Assembly: GCA_903813345.2 (NCBI GenBank)
Contig: CAIIXF020000535.1
Location: 1 to 63,000 of the forward strand
DNA length: 63,000 nucleotides
Direction of reading: 5' to 3'
From: Owenia fusiformis
Taxonomy: Eukaryota; Annelida; Polychaeta; Sabellida; Oweniidae
Below the pieces are notes generated by a model. It was not told where the DNA came from and did not search any database. It worked only from the letters and a program-made list of their open reading frames with translations. The translations under genes and the position numbers were made by a program. Position 1 is the stretch's first letter. Each line of letters opens with the position of its first letter. Below are positions 9,730 through 21,049 of the stretch, in pieces.

Positions 9730-12016
9730 TTATTAGACTCCAGATGAAATCTGGAGTCTATTGTTTTCGTCAGTTTTCTTATTCTTCTTATTCTTATTAT
9801 TATTAGACTCCAGATTGAAAATCTGGAGTCTATTGTTCTCGTCAGTTTTCTTATTCTTCTTCTTCTTCTTCTTCTTCTTATTATTATTAGACTCCAGATG
9901 AAATCTGGAGTCTATTGTTTTTGTCAGTTTTCTTATTCTTATTCTTATTATTATTCTAAACCAGTTTTCTCAATAACCATAAAATTTTCAGTAAAGTCAG
10001 TCATTTGGTCAATTTAGGTCCAGAATCTAGTTCCTCGGAAATTGGGTCAAATTTTTATCTAGGTCAAAGGTCAAGAACTAGGTCAAATCCAGTACTTTGT
10101 CACTTTTTTCGATTTTCTCGGTCGTCCTTTAATATTTTCGATCCGGGTTTTTTTCATTGTGTTCCTTATAAAAAAGTAGAAAACCTAGAGTCGATTTAGT
10201 TTTTTGATATCTCAAACCGATTTCGAGATATCAGTGTCCGAAAACGAGGTCCAAAAAAAGGTTTTCCGAATCAAATATCCAGGATATCAGTCTTATAGGA
10301 AATTTTCTCAGGATTCCGAATCTGAAAACGAAATTTCGATCCGACTTCCGATTCGGAAGTTATGGCGTTTTGAAAACTCAAAAATCGCTAAATTTGGTGC
10401 CCATGTTAAGTCAATGGGAAAAAATATTTTTTTGAAGTGAAAAATACGGAATATAGACTGAGTTCAGCTTCATATAATCAAAGCCTTGAAAAGAAGGGGA
10501 CCTCAAAAGCCATCTAGCTTCAAAATTTGAACACCGAAATTCCTAGGTCAAAATCTAGGTCAAATTCATAGGTTTTCCTTATTTTTTCGATTCTGACACT
10601 ACACTTTAATTATATTCTTCGAAATTGTGTATACATGTAGCCAAGAATATGCTTATAGTGTTAGCTTTTTGCCGTCAAAAAGTATTTTGACCCACTTTTG
10701 AGATATGGTGTCCGAAAAGTAGGTCAAAATAAAAAGTTCTCCAAATTTAATATATGAGTTATGAATTAAGAGTAGAATTCTGTCAGGAATCCGAATCTGC
10801 AAATCAAATTTCGATCCGACTTCCGGTTCGGAACTTATGGCGTGTCCAAAAAGTAGGTCAAAATAAAAAATTTCCAAATTTAACGTATGAGTTATGAATT
10901 GGGGGTAGAATTTTGTCAGGAATCCGAATCTGCAAACTAAATTTCGATCCGACTTCCGGTTCGGAAGTTATGGCGTTTTGAAAGCTCAAAAATCGCTAAA
11001 TTTGGTGCCCATGTTAAGTCAATGGAAAAAAAGATTTTTTTGAAGTGAAAAATATGAAATATAGACTGAGTTCAGCTAAATATAATGAAAGGTTTTAAAA
11101 GAATGGGACCTCAAAAGCCATCTAGCTTCAAAATTTGGACACCAAAATGCCTAGGTCAAAAATTGCTAAATTTGGTGTCCCATGTTATGTCAATGGGAAA
11201 AAAGATTTTTTTGAAGTGTAAAATACAAGATATAGACTAATTACAGCTTAAAATAATGAAAGCCTATGAAAGAAGGGGACCTCGAAGGCTACTTAACTTC
11301 AAAATTTGGACACCAAGATCCCTAGGTCAAAATCTAGGTCATATTCAAGGTTTTTCCTTATTTTTGCGATTCTGACACTACAGATTAATTATATTCTTCG
11401 AAATTTTGTATACATGTAGCCAAGAGTGTGCTAATAGTGTTAGCCTTTTGCCGTCAGAAAGTATTTTGCCCCATTTTTGAGATATGGTGTCCGAATAGTA
11501 GGTCAAAATAAAAATTCGCCAAATTTAACGTATGAGTTATGAATTAGGGGTAGAATTTTGTCAGGAATCCGAATCTTTAAATCATATTTCGATTCGACTC
11601 CTGGTTCGGAAGTTATGGCGTTTTGAAATTTCGGAAAATCGATCTGATGGTATCCTGATAGAAAGTCAAGAGTAGAGAAGAAAATATTGAAAAATTCATC
11701 CATCCTTCCTATCTGATCTTACCCTATCCTATCCTATCCTTCCTATCTATCCTTCCTTCGTATCATTTCCTTCCTATCCTTCCTATCCTCTCCTATCATA
11801 TCCTATCTTCCTATTCTGTTCTATCCTATCCTTCTTTCTTATTCTATCCTATCGTTCCTTCCTATACTATCCTATCCTACCTTCCTATTTTATCCATCCA
11901 TCTTTTTCTTGATGACTCAGCTTATTTTGGATGACTCGGCTTATTCTGGATGACTTGGCTAAAAAAAGTCTAGATCTGGAGTCTGAAATTGAACTCGTTC
12001 AATTTCCAAAATCTAG
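9730..12016 (+). repeat. Helitron-like tandem unit, 2287 bp, expanded
   Basis: Longer than its neighbours. The extra length comes from a triplicated hairpin block at its start (9735-9913) and from a second copy of the internal module (about 10970-11350), which repeats the CTAAATTTGGTG and GGACCTCAAA segments. It has an AGGTCA direct pair at 10061-10073, a TCCTA block at 11702-11900, the terminal hairpin at 11985-12006 and CTAG at 12013-12016. Confidence 0.6.
9735..9913. repeat. Three tandem perfect hairpins (AGACTCCAGAT arms)
   Basis: Perfect hairpins at 9735-9759, 9805-9831 and 9889-9913. Each has 11-12 bp arms AGACTCCAGAT/ATCTGGAGTCT around a GAA loop, followed by TATTGTT and a TTCTTATTC-rich spacer. 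They sit exactly at the junction after a unit's CTAG and are absent from the junctions of the other units. Confidence 0.85.
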
Positions 12017-12761
12017 TTATTCTTCTCCTTAGCACGATTTCTCAGTAACTAGAAGACTTAGAATAAATCTAATTACATGGTCAGTTAGGGTATGTGACCT
12101 TGTTTCTGGGAAATTAGGTCAAATTTTTATCTAGGTCAAAGGTCAAAATTTAGGTCAATTTTTCTAATTTCACAAATTTTCAATTTTCTTTTTAATCTAT
12201 CAATATTTCTTGCGATGAATTAAATTATAGCTCCCTCTAAGTATTGTAAACATTTCGCTCACTCTATGTCTCGATGAAAATTTTACCAATTTTGAAAAAT
12301 TTGACTCCAAAAAAAGAGTGAAATTTAAACTGTTCCAAATCTATTAAAATTAGTCTCAATTTAACAGGAAATTTTTTCAGGATTCCGAATCTGAAAACGA
12401 AATTGTGATCCGACTTCCGGTTCAGGAATTAACACATTTTGAAATTTCAAAAAAATGATATGATGGTACCCTGATGGCATGTCTACCTGACCGTTAATTT
12501 TCTCACGTCTCATTAGTATCAAAGTTCAAATTAAGGCTGTAATAGAAAATTTTCTCAGGATTCCGAATCTGAAAACAAAATTGAGACCCGACTTCCGGTT
12601 GAGAAGTTATGGGCTTTTGAAATCTCAAAAAAAATCCCACCGCTGCCACCACATTGTAACAATCTCAACCCTTTCATTAATATCAGATCTCAAAATGGTT
12701 TTATGATAAACAATCTAAATCTGGAGTCTTGAATTGAACTTGTTCAATTTCTCCAATCTAG
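12017..12761 (+). repeat. Helitron-like tandem unit, 745 bp, diverged
   Basis: Shorter, diverged unit starting TTATTCTTC and ending in the hairpin at 12732-12749 (AATTGAAC/GTTCAATT) and CTAG at 12758-12761. It has lost the TCCTA block but keeps an AGGTCA direct pair (12133-12145) and two copies of the GATTCCGAATCTGAAAAC module. Confidence 0.55.
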
Positions 12762-14450
12762 TTATTTTTCTTAGCAAAATATCTCAATAACTAGAAGACT
12801 TAGGGTAAATCTGTTTACATGGTCAGTTAGGCTATGTGACCTAGTTTCTGGGAAATGAGGTCAAATTTTTATCTAGGCCAAAGGTCAAAATCTAGGTCAA
12901 ATCTACAAATTGTCAATTATCTTTGTTATAGTATATTATTTTTTCTCAATTTTTTTTTCATCGTGTAGCTAAGAAGAAGCGCTTTTAAGTGAACTAATTT
13001 TTTTTATTGTTACTTTTAAGAATTTTGAGAAATTAGAATTTAAAAAAAAGTTGAATTTTTTAAATGTTCCAAATCCATTATTATTTGGTATTAATTTAAT
13101 AGGAAATTGTCTCAAGATTCTGAATCTGAAAACGAAATTGTGATCCGACTCCCGATTCAGGAGTTAAGACATTTTGAAATTTTGAAAAAATGATTTGATG
13201 ATATCCCCATGTCATGTCAATCGGACCGATATTTTTTGACAAGTTCAAAAATCAAAATCGCTCAAATTGATTCCAAATTGGTACCATTGTATTACACTGT
13301 ACTCGGATAGAGTAAATTAGGTCACCATTTTGACCTTGACCTTTGACATTGACCTTCAAATGACCTCAAAGTTGAAAACTAGGATTTTCATTCCAATTCT
13401 TTGCAAGTATGAAGTATGGATGTCCCTGATTCTAAATATGCTTGTGGTTTTGGAATTTGACCTCCGGGTGACCTTGAAAAGGTCAAAAAGGTTAAATTGC
13501 TAAAATTGCTCAAATTGATTCGAAATTGGTACCATTGTATTACACTGTACTAAACTAGAGTAAATTAGGTCAACATTTTGACCTTGACCTTTGACCTTCA
13601 CCGTAAAATGACGTAAAACTTATTTCTTGTTTTACCTGTTCAAGGAGCCACTGTAGTTATTTTTTGCATGCCTTACTCTTCCCATTTAACATATCTCTAG
13701 GGTTTATAATTTGGGTGATTTTCATTCCAATTCTTTGCAAGTATGAAGTATGGATGTCCCTGATTCTAAATATGCTTGTGGTTTTGGAATTTGACCTCCG
13801 GGTGACCTTGAAAAGGTCAAAAAGGTTAAATTGCTAAAATTGCTCAAATTGATTCGAAATTGGTACCATTGTATTACACTGTACTTAACTATAGTAAATT
13901 AGGTCAACATTTTGACCTTGACCTTTGACCTTCAACGTAAAACGACGTAAGACATATTTCTTGTTTTTCATGTACAAGGAGCCACTATAGATATGTTTTG
14001 CCCAAATGTTGTACATGGCATGCCTCATTCTTCTCATTTAACATATATTCCGGGTTTTTTAATTGGAATTGGGTGCCCCAAATTTGAAAAATGGGGCACC
14101 CCAGTGGGGCAAAATTTGAAAAACTATGAATTTCATCATAATTCTTACCAAAAATAAAGAATAAAAGTAAATGGTATCAAGAAATAACAAGTTTAACACT
14201 TTGTTTTCCTAATCTATATAGGGGGCACGTGACAGCGCTTTAAAGAGCGTCTGGGAGGATAAGGGTACGGGTTTTTAAATTGAGTGCCAAACTTTCAAAA
14301 ATATGGCAAAATATGTTATCAAATATGCTTTCGGTTTTGGAATTCGACCTCTGCGTGACCTTGAAAAAGGTCAATTGTGCACCGAATTTGCTACTGCGGC
14401 GAGGAACGGCATTCTACGAAATCGCCCCCGTGGCGATTTTAAATGTCTAG
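12762..14450 (+). repeat. Helitron-like tandem unit, 1689 bp, with AGGTCA-rich repeats
   Basis: Starts TTATTTTTC. It ends in a hairpin of different sequence (14419-14439, arms AAATCGCC/GGCGATTT), a short spacer and CTAG (14447-14450), so the terminal architecture is conserved while the stem has changed. The interior carries about 335 bp direct repeats: the segment near 13384-13600 recurs near 13718-13935, each with TTGACCTTGACCTTTGACC. Confidence 0.55.
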
Positions 14451-15780
14451 TTATTTATTCTTCCTCCCTCTTTTTCTCCTACTTCCAACTACCTTTCAAT
14501 TAGGTACTACATAGTCCTACTAGGGACCTGGGCAGAACTTGGCGGGAAAGGAATTTTTATCTAGGTCAAGGTCAAAGGTCAAAATCTAGGTCAAATCTAA
14601 GTTTTTTTCAAGTTTCTCAAATCCTGACACTACACTTAAATATTTTTGGCTGAATTTTTGCACACAGATAGATATCAGTATTCTAGTTGTCTAAGCCTTT
14701 ACCGTCTAGAGAAATTTTGCCTAAGTTTTGAGATATTGAAGGTCAAAAAAGGTCAAAAAAGGTCTTTTTTCAACTTGCTTCAAATTGACCAAATTTTTTT
14801 TTAAAACTCATCTACAAATTCTCAGGATTCCAAATCTGACCTTACTTTTGACCTCCGACCTTTAGTTGACCTTCAGTGACCTCCGAAAAGTCAAAAAAGT
14901 TGATTTTTCAAATCGATTTTCTGGATTCAAATTTAGGTATATTTATTCACAAAAGATCTTATGAGGTCTAAAAAAGTAAAATTTGCAAGGTCAAAGGTCA
15001 AGGTCATCAAACGAAATCACAAACTGTGTTTTCTAAGTTTCTCAAAACTGGAGACTACAAATCAATTTTTTTACTGAAAGTCAGAATGTATATTCCTCTA
15101 AAGGTTCTACACATATTAGCAATTGACTATTTATTAAAATTTTGCTCCAGTTTTGAGATATTAGAACTCAAAAACTGAAAAAAGGTCAAATTTCAAAATT
15201 TTTCAAGGTCAAATTTCAACTTGCTCAAAATTGACCAAACTTTTTTTCTAAAAAGCATCTACAAGATCTCAGGAACTCAAATATGACCTTAGTTTTGAAC
15301 TATGACCTTTATTTGACCTTCAGTGACCTTCGAAAGGTCAAAAAAGTTAATTTTTTTAAATTGATTTTCTGGATTCAAATTTAGGTTTCTTCAATCAGAA
15401 AAGATATACTGAGGTCTAAAAAAGTAAAACCTGTAAGGTCAAAGGTCAAGGTCATCAAACAAGATCACAAACTGTGTTTTCTAAGTTTCTCAAAGTTTGT
15501 GACTACAAATCAATATTTTTGAATTAAAGTCAGGATATATATTCCTCTAAAGGTTTTACACATAATAAAAATTGATTATTTATTAAAATTCTGCACCAGT
15601 TTTGAGATATTGGACCTCAAAAACTGAAAAAGGTCTAATGTTGAAATTTTTCAAGGTCAAATTTCACATTGCTTCAAATTGACCAAACCTTTTTTTTTAA
15701 ATCATCTACAAGATGCCTGGAGTTCATATATGACCTTGTATTTAAGATTTGACCTTTGGCAGACCTTTAAATGTTCAAAA
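13300..15780. repeat. AGGTCA/TGACCT hexamer-saturated repeat region
   Basis: Tandem diverged repeats (about 335 bp period to 13935, then about 450 bp period from about 14580) in which nuclear-receptor-type half-sites AGGTCA or TGACCT recur every few tens of bases on both strands. Perfect spacing-one direct repeats lie at 14569-14581, 14988-15000 and 15436-15448. Biological binding is not shown; the hexamer may simply be part of the repeat's ancestral sequence. Confidence 0.75.
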
Positions 15781-15827
15781 AAGCCTACGGGGCCTCCGTA
15801 AGATTGCTTGCAATCTTAAACATCTAG
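14451..15827 (+). repeat. Helitron-like tandem unit, 1377 bp, last of the array
   Basis: Starts TTATTTATTC and ends in yet another stem (15800-15817, arms AAGATTGC/GCAATCTT, loop TT), spacer AAACAT and CTAG at 15824-15827. The interior holds three diverged copies of a repeat containing TGGATTCAAATTTAGG and AAGGTCAAAGGTCAAGG. After 15827 the sequence becomes non-repetitive, marking the right edge of the array. Confidence 0.55.
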
Positions 15828-16170
15828 TTAATTTTAACTATTGTACAATTTTTGCGGGTGAAATTTAGGTGTTACTCGTGTAGACAAAAAGCCGAGAATG
15901 ACTACCTTTAGTTTCATACTACCCTTTGTTCAAAGTTCTACATTTCTATTGGCAACTACTTTACACTCAGAATCTAACCTCGTTCTATTTCAGCAACTGC
16001 TAACAAAATGATCAGAAAATTATTTTCAATCTCATTCATACTTCAAAACGATAGAAAATATAATTATCAGAGGTTAATGTTTCAAAACTGTTTTGAAACA
16101 AACTAACGTCTTGTTTTCAACCTACACCTTGCTCCTTTCTGTCGTATTTAATAAAATAAAAATAGTATAT
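15828..16170. other. Unique AT-rich DNA
   Basis: About 340 bp flanking the Helitron-like array with no ORF, repeat or RNA signal that I can recognise. Confidence 0.6.
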
Positions 16171-16174
16171 CACG

Positions 16175-16245
16175 AAGGGATAAGAACCACTGACCTGGGA
16201 CTTGGTTAATCACTAGCGCCATAGGCGTTCACCTACACAGTGTAT
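16175..16245 (-). repeat. tRNA-like sequence (possible SINE head)
   Basis: On the minus strand TGGCGCTAGTGATTAACC resembles an A box and GGTTCTTATCCC a B box, at roughly tRNA spacing. A full cloverleaf cannot be drawn, so this is a tRNA-derived SINE head or decayed tRNA gene rather than a functional tRNA. Confidence 0.3.
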
Positions 16246-16344
16246 TCTGGATACAACTGACGAGTTGTATTTAAGTGAAGTTAAAAGTGAAGATCATTTT
16301 GAATTGACGCTCGGTATAAATATATAATACTTTTGTTCTTTCAG

Positions 16345-16430
16345 ATTGGTAGCACGTTGGCCTCATGGTTAACGTGCCTAGCTTCCATGCTCGAGGTTAG
16401 TCGATCGAGACCCGTTCATATCGAACTTTT
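16345..16430 (+). repeat. tRNA-like sequence with TTCCAT loop
   Basis: Contains TGGCCTCATGGTTAACG (A-box-like), an AGC-TTCCAT-GCT stem-loop where an anticodon arm would sit, and a poor B box (GATCGAGACCC). It faces the tRNA-like sequence about 100 bp to the left. Acceptor pairing is not evident, so a SINE or pseudogene is more likely than a gene. Confidence 0.3.
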
Positions 16431-16439
16431 TAATTTGCT

Positions 16440-17785
16440 TGTTGTCAAGACATAATAAGTAGAGCAACATCCAGAAAAAAAATAGATCAAAAATACTCCA
16501 GTGGAGTATAAAATTGTCACCAGAATTCCGAAATGAGATGAATGTTAACTCGTTAAATTTCGGTAGATAAAAATAGGTCAGAAAATCCGTATTAATCCGA
16601 ACAAGGTTCTGGAATTTTCGTCATAAGAAGTAGATCAAAAATACTCCCAATGGAGTATAAAATTGTCATCAGGATTCCGAGGAACGACGAATCGAATCGG
16701 CAAACTTTGGTACAATAATGAAGTGCATAAAAACCGAAAAATAATATAAAATCATGAAACAGGTGTCAGGGGCTTTCCCTCATCTTTCCCGACATGGTTC
16801 TAAAAGCCTTATATGGATCTATCACGTGACATTCAAAATGACGTTCCTATATGGTCCTGTAGGGCTTATATGGACCTTTCGAGCAGGTGACCTAATATTA
16901 AATCAAAATCGAAATTTTACCTTGACCATTGGATGGGATATCATAGAAAATATCCAAGAAAACATATTCTCGTGATCCTTAAATCACTTAAATTCGATCA
17001 TTTTATCTTTACCCCTTGATGGAATTTTGTGAAAGAAGTCATGAAAACACATCATCATGTAAGGTTTTCACCTAAATTAGCTCGTTTTATCTTGACCCTT
17101 CAATTAAATGTCATGGAAAAATATTTTATGAAAAATATCATCATGTTATGATTTGTATTTGAATAAGACCGTTTCATCTAAATACTTGGACAATATTTCA
17201 TAGAAAATGCACATTAAAATTATTGGATTGGATTTACAGGATTTGCCTTAATTTATCAATGTAATGTAAGTATTAGATTAACTCTCAAATAGGGTTCTAT
17301 TTTAACTTTTTCTATTGAAATTAATACGAGGCAGGACTCGCTCTCTAAATACACGTAGCTAATAAAAATTTAACCCTTGGGTGTTGAAAAAAAAATATGA
17401 CAAGTCCAGAATCAAATGATTTGTCCGGAACCTCTTAAGATCCTATTTTAACAGAAAACATGTATTGTGAAATATATTGTTTGCAAGTTTTACTTAGTAA
17501 AGTCACTTGAATAATGTATGTCCCCTAACATCTTATTACACGATTGAGAAGAGACTGGGGCAATTCATCATATTACAGACTCGTTGCCAGCTTTCGCCTG
17601 GGGGAGGGGGGTTCACATACTTTCAAAAAAGGTCATATTAAACGCAATTGATATTTCATGCAAATATCATGTAGAATATAGATTCTAGTGTCAAGGTTAT
17701 CTCATTTGATTTCACAAAATGGCTAACCTTGTAATCATTATTTGAACCAGTGAACTTATTTGAACACAGTTTGCGTTGTAAATAT
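16440..17785. other. Unique DNA with one short local duplication
   Basis: No gene seen. A segment at about 16483-16545 (AGATCAAAAATACTCC, TGGAGTATAAAATTGTCA) recurs diverged at about 16622-16685. The ATTCCGA tail of each copy resembles the module of the Helitron-like array. The rest is AT-rich and featureless. Confidence 0.6.
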
Positions 17786-17789
17786 GTAT

Positions 17790-17905
17790 ATTTTTATTTT
17801 ATTTATTTATTTTTTTATATTTTTAATATTGCCACATTAACTTTATAATTATTATGTACTCATCTGCATAGGTGGAAATAAAGATACATAAACATAAACA
17901 TAAAC
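17790..17905 (+). repeat. Retroposon 3' tail
   Basis: T/A-rich stretch ending in GGAAATAAAGATACATAAAC and a short (ATAAAC)n run at 17887-17909. This is the kind of tail left by LINE or SINE insertion. No coding sequence is attached, so the parent family is unknown. Confidence 0.45.
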
Positions 17906-17909
17906 ATAA

Positions 17910-19899
17910 CCAGGGGCAGAGTCAGCAATTGTTCAGGGGGTAGATTTCTTGGGGTTTGCATCAATGCGAACGAAGCGAGGCCCGGAACAGCGTTTACCCC
18001 CGAAATATCTGGATGTCAATGTTTTTTTCATATTTTGCAAAATTGCTTTTTCTTTTTGAGAGGGTGGGGAATGCAAGCGCACATGTCTTCCCCCCCGCCT
18101 TGGCTACGCCCATGCAAACCTACACCCAGCCGTAAACAGGTATGGGAATTATGTTATAATGATCATGACATAGATAATGCGACGGAATGTAGCCTGTATA
18201 ACTGTTGATTCCTGGGTTTTGTCTCTTCCTTCTCATATTATCAAATTATCAAAAAATGATATTTTGACTGTAGTTAAAAAGCCGGCTTTTCGATTCCCAG
18301 TTTGTAAAATTCAAATAAGAATACTATCTTTATTTTCTATTTAAACTTAAATCAATTTATTATAAACAAACTATCCGGGCAAACTATGACCGAGCATCGG
18401 GAATAGAAAACTCATGTAAATGAGTTATATAAGACAATGAAATCAACACTGATTAAAACATAAACACTATAAAACCTTCTTTCGATTCCATTACCTGTTA
18501 TAATTTTTTTTTTAAATACTGACTTTACCGGGAGGAATTTAACATGGGCTTTATTCAAAGGCAAGAATGTGTTTTGATAACTTATTAAGCGGATTAAAAG
18601 CTGTTGGACGTTGCTCCAATGATTTATATTTTATGATTCTGAATTGATGTGTGGATTATAATTGAAATCGAAAACATGACCAAAAGAGTCTGGACTTCCA
18701 TTTGTTTTGATCATGAGGAATTGGAAACAATCAAAGCGGCGATTTGAAAAAGTAAAAATTGAATTCCCATGCATAATCCAAGATTTAATACAACCGGTGT
18801 TAACAGGTTGTCAATGTTAAATAATCATACCTTCTCAGGAAGAATTAGGTTGCATTGACTCTGAAAGTAGAGATAACAAGTTCAGCGGTGTAGCCAGCTT
18901 CCCATCGGGGGGGGGGGGGCGATATCCATACAAAACACGTGTTTGCACAAGCTATTTTTATTAGCAACTTTTGATAACTACAATGAAGATCTCTCTTTTC
19001 TGGCGCGACTGTAAAGGTGTCCAAAATCATAATTATAGTAAAAATAGATCATTTCAAAATCCGTCTAGTTGCTTATTATACACAGGTAAAGTCATATTCA
19101 TTAAGAACTACGAACGGTTCATTACTGTGTTGTATTGTTTTATCATGCTTAAAATAAAAATACGCACAGATAGTCTGTTTTTTATTTGTATGCTCAGTTA
19201 TAAAATGAGCAGTGTAACTTAGAAATAGCTTAATATAGTCAGAAAGAAGCAATTATAATGTGTGACTATAGTGCACACTTACAAAGTATTGCGTTTGCAT
19301 ATATTTGAGTATTCTTAACTTCACATAATCAGTGCTTATTTGTGCTGTTCTACAAATAAAGAGGAGCAATACCTGAATATACAGAGTGTTCCATATATGC
19401 AGCGAGTATTGTCTCTGTAATGTCTCTCTTTATATGTGCTGAGTATTTTTGCTGATTACAAGAGATTCTTACAAATAGACACTTCTTATAACCAAGCAAT
19501 ATTCTCTATTTTATATAGTGTTTCAAAGGTTTGCGCAAGAAGCTATTTGATAAAAAAAAGACGTTTGCCGTCTTGATTGGCGCATTAAGATTCACGAAAA
19601 TTCATTTAACCTCGAAAACCAAACAATTCAGTCTTTAATATAAATTTATGTAATTTGATTACGTGTACTATTACTTTTCTAGAATCTTCAACAAGAAAAA
19701 ATTTACCGGTTTGTTTGTTTCGCCAAGATTTGAGCTCTGATAAAATAAGAGGACATACCCAAAAGACAAAATAGCCCTTTTTGACAAATATGTATATGCA
19801 GCTAATAAATGGGAATAGTGTGGAATAATGTACTTAAAATTAGAATTGGTTTGGTGATGATAAAACCTGCAAATATTAGTATATTCACTGTCAACTCAC
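17910..19899. other. No gene recognised
   Basis: About 2 kb of AT-rich DNA with a G homopolymer near 18907-18918 and scattered short frames on both strands that lack protein-like composition or family motifs. Confidence 0.55.
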
Positions 19900-19981
19900 C
19901 TGCCCTCTGCCAAGCTCATCCACTCTAGTCTTCCTTGCCGCCAGTAGATTACCCGACTGTGCTCTTGGATATGTTGGAGTA
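19900..19981 (-). CDS. Possible host exon, 82 bp
   Basis: Minus-strand segment bounded by a good acceptor (TTTAAATTCCAG) and a strong donor (CAG followed by GTGAGT). Two of three frames are open across it, so the reading phase is unresolved. One frame reads with TPTYPRAQSGNLL, another with VIYWRQGRLEWMS. No family is recognised. It lies about 100 bp downstream of another candidate exon on the same strand, which suggests a decayed or real host gene. Confidence 0.3.
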
Positions 19982-20090
19982 CTGGAATTTAAACATCGAA
20001 TCGTAAATATATACTCAGATAAGATCGCTCTCAAAACCTGTACCGAGATTTTATGATTTATGGCCAGATGGCGCAATGCACTTTGTTCAC

Positions 20091-20290
20091 CAAGTATAAT
20101 TTATAACGTTCCTTTTTTAAACGTCCGAACCTTCGGAATGTCTCCTCTGCTTTCCTAAACAGGTCAATGCACTTCTTAGCCAAAGCCCAAAGGTCATTTT
20201 GGTCTGACCTTTTGAATCTCTCACCTGACATGTCTGTACTGTCTCCCAAGAAGTTCCTCTGAAGATCGACTGCAATAAGTTTCTTCATGT
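20091..20290 (-). CDS. Possible host exon, basic helical
   Basis: Minus-strand open frame with protein-like composition, including SDQNDLWALAKKCIDLF and a basic stretch RRFGRLKKERYK that could form an amphipathic helix. Internal GT/AG signals (TCAG before GTGAGA; TTG before GTGAACAA) leave its boundaries uncertain. The frame closes at a stop soon after the second donor. I do not recognise a family. Confidence 0.3.
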
Positions 20291-20561
20291 GAAACTAACA
20301 AATTATACTGTACTTATTACATGGATATAAAAAATCAAGTATGAACGTACGCCAATAACACGCATTGCACTGTAAACTAGCGTAACATATGAGCTCACAT
20401 TATTGAATAAAATGAGTAAGTGTACGTATAGGAACTGACTGGTTTGGTTAAAGTAACGTCAGTTATTTGCAGCAGAAAAATGCAACGCATTATCTTTGAC
20501 TATAATAATTCCTGCCGTGACTTAAAATATATTCAATATTACAAGAATAGCCTATACTTAC

Positions 20562-20645
20562 CGATTTCATTGGAGATAATCTCTCTACTCGACCTTCGCC
20601 TGTACCAAAGTTCTAGCTCTGAAATGGCGTCTGTCGAGTCTTCAT
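20562..20645 (-). CDS. Possible host exon, duplicated downstream
   Basis: Minus-strand open segment with protein-like composition (SELELWYRRRSSREIISNEI) that runs into a textbook donor, ATCG followed by GTAAGT. The acceptor is uncertain (candidate near 20640). An equivalent exon with the same donor occurs at about 23084-23166 in the duplicated copy. Its strand agrees with the candidate exons at 20091-20290 and 19900-19981, so all three may belong to one host gene. No family recognised. Confidence 0.35.
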
Positions 20646-21049
20646 ATAACGACAAAAATAAAGAAACATATGTATGCACACATGCTGAATGGAGAAAATA
20701 GTTTTTATTTACAAAATTGTTTAGGTCTACTCCCCATTGGATGTGAATGGCACATCTATGATCTATGATGTCAAAGTCGGCATTCGACATCCATGGAACC
20801 ACATGAGTTGATTATCTTGGTAAATGTTGTTGCATTGTAAAATATATTATGAGAGACCAACTGCGGTTTTCCATAATCAGGTGCAGTGAATTTGTACGGA
20901 CCCTTGGTTGAAATATTCTAGATTTATGATGATTTTACAAATACCTTCTAAGTCAAAGAGATCTATTAATAAAGAAATATATAATAAGTAACAAGGGCCA
21001 TCATAATATAGATTAAAATTCGTATTAAATTCAATTCGATTTCAATTTA

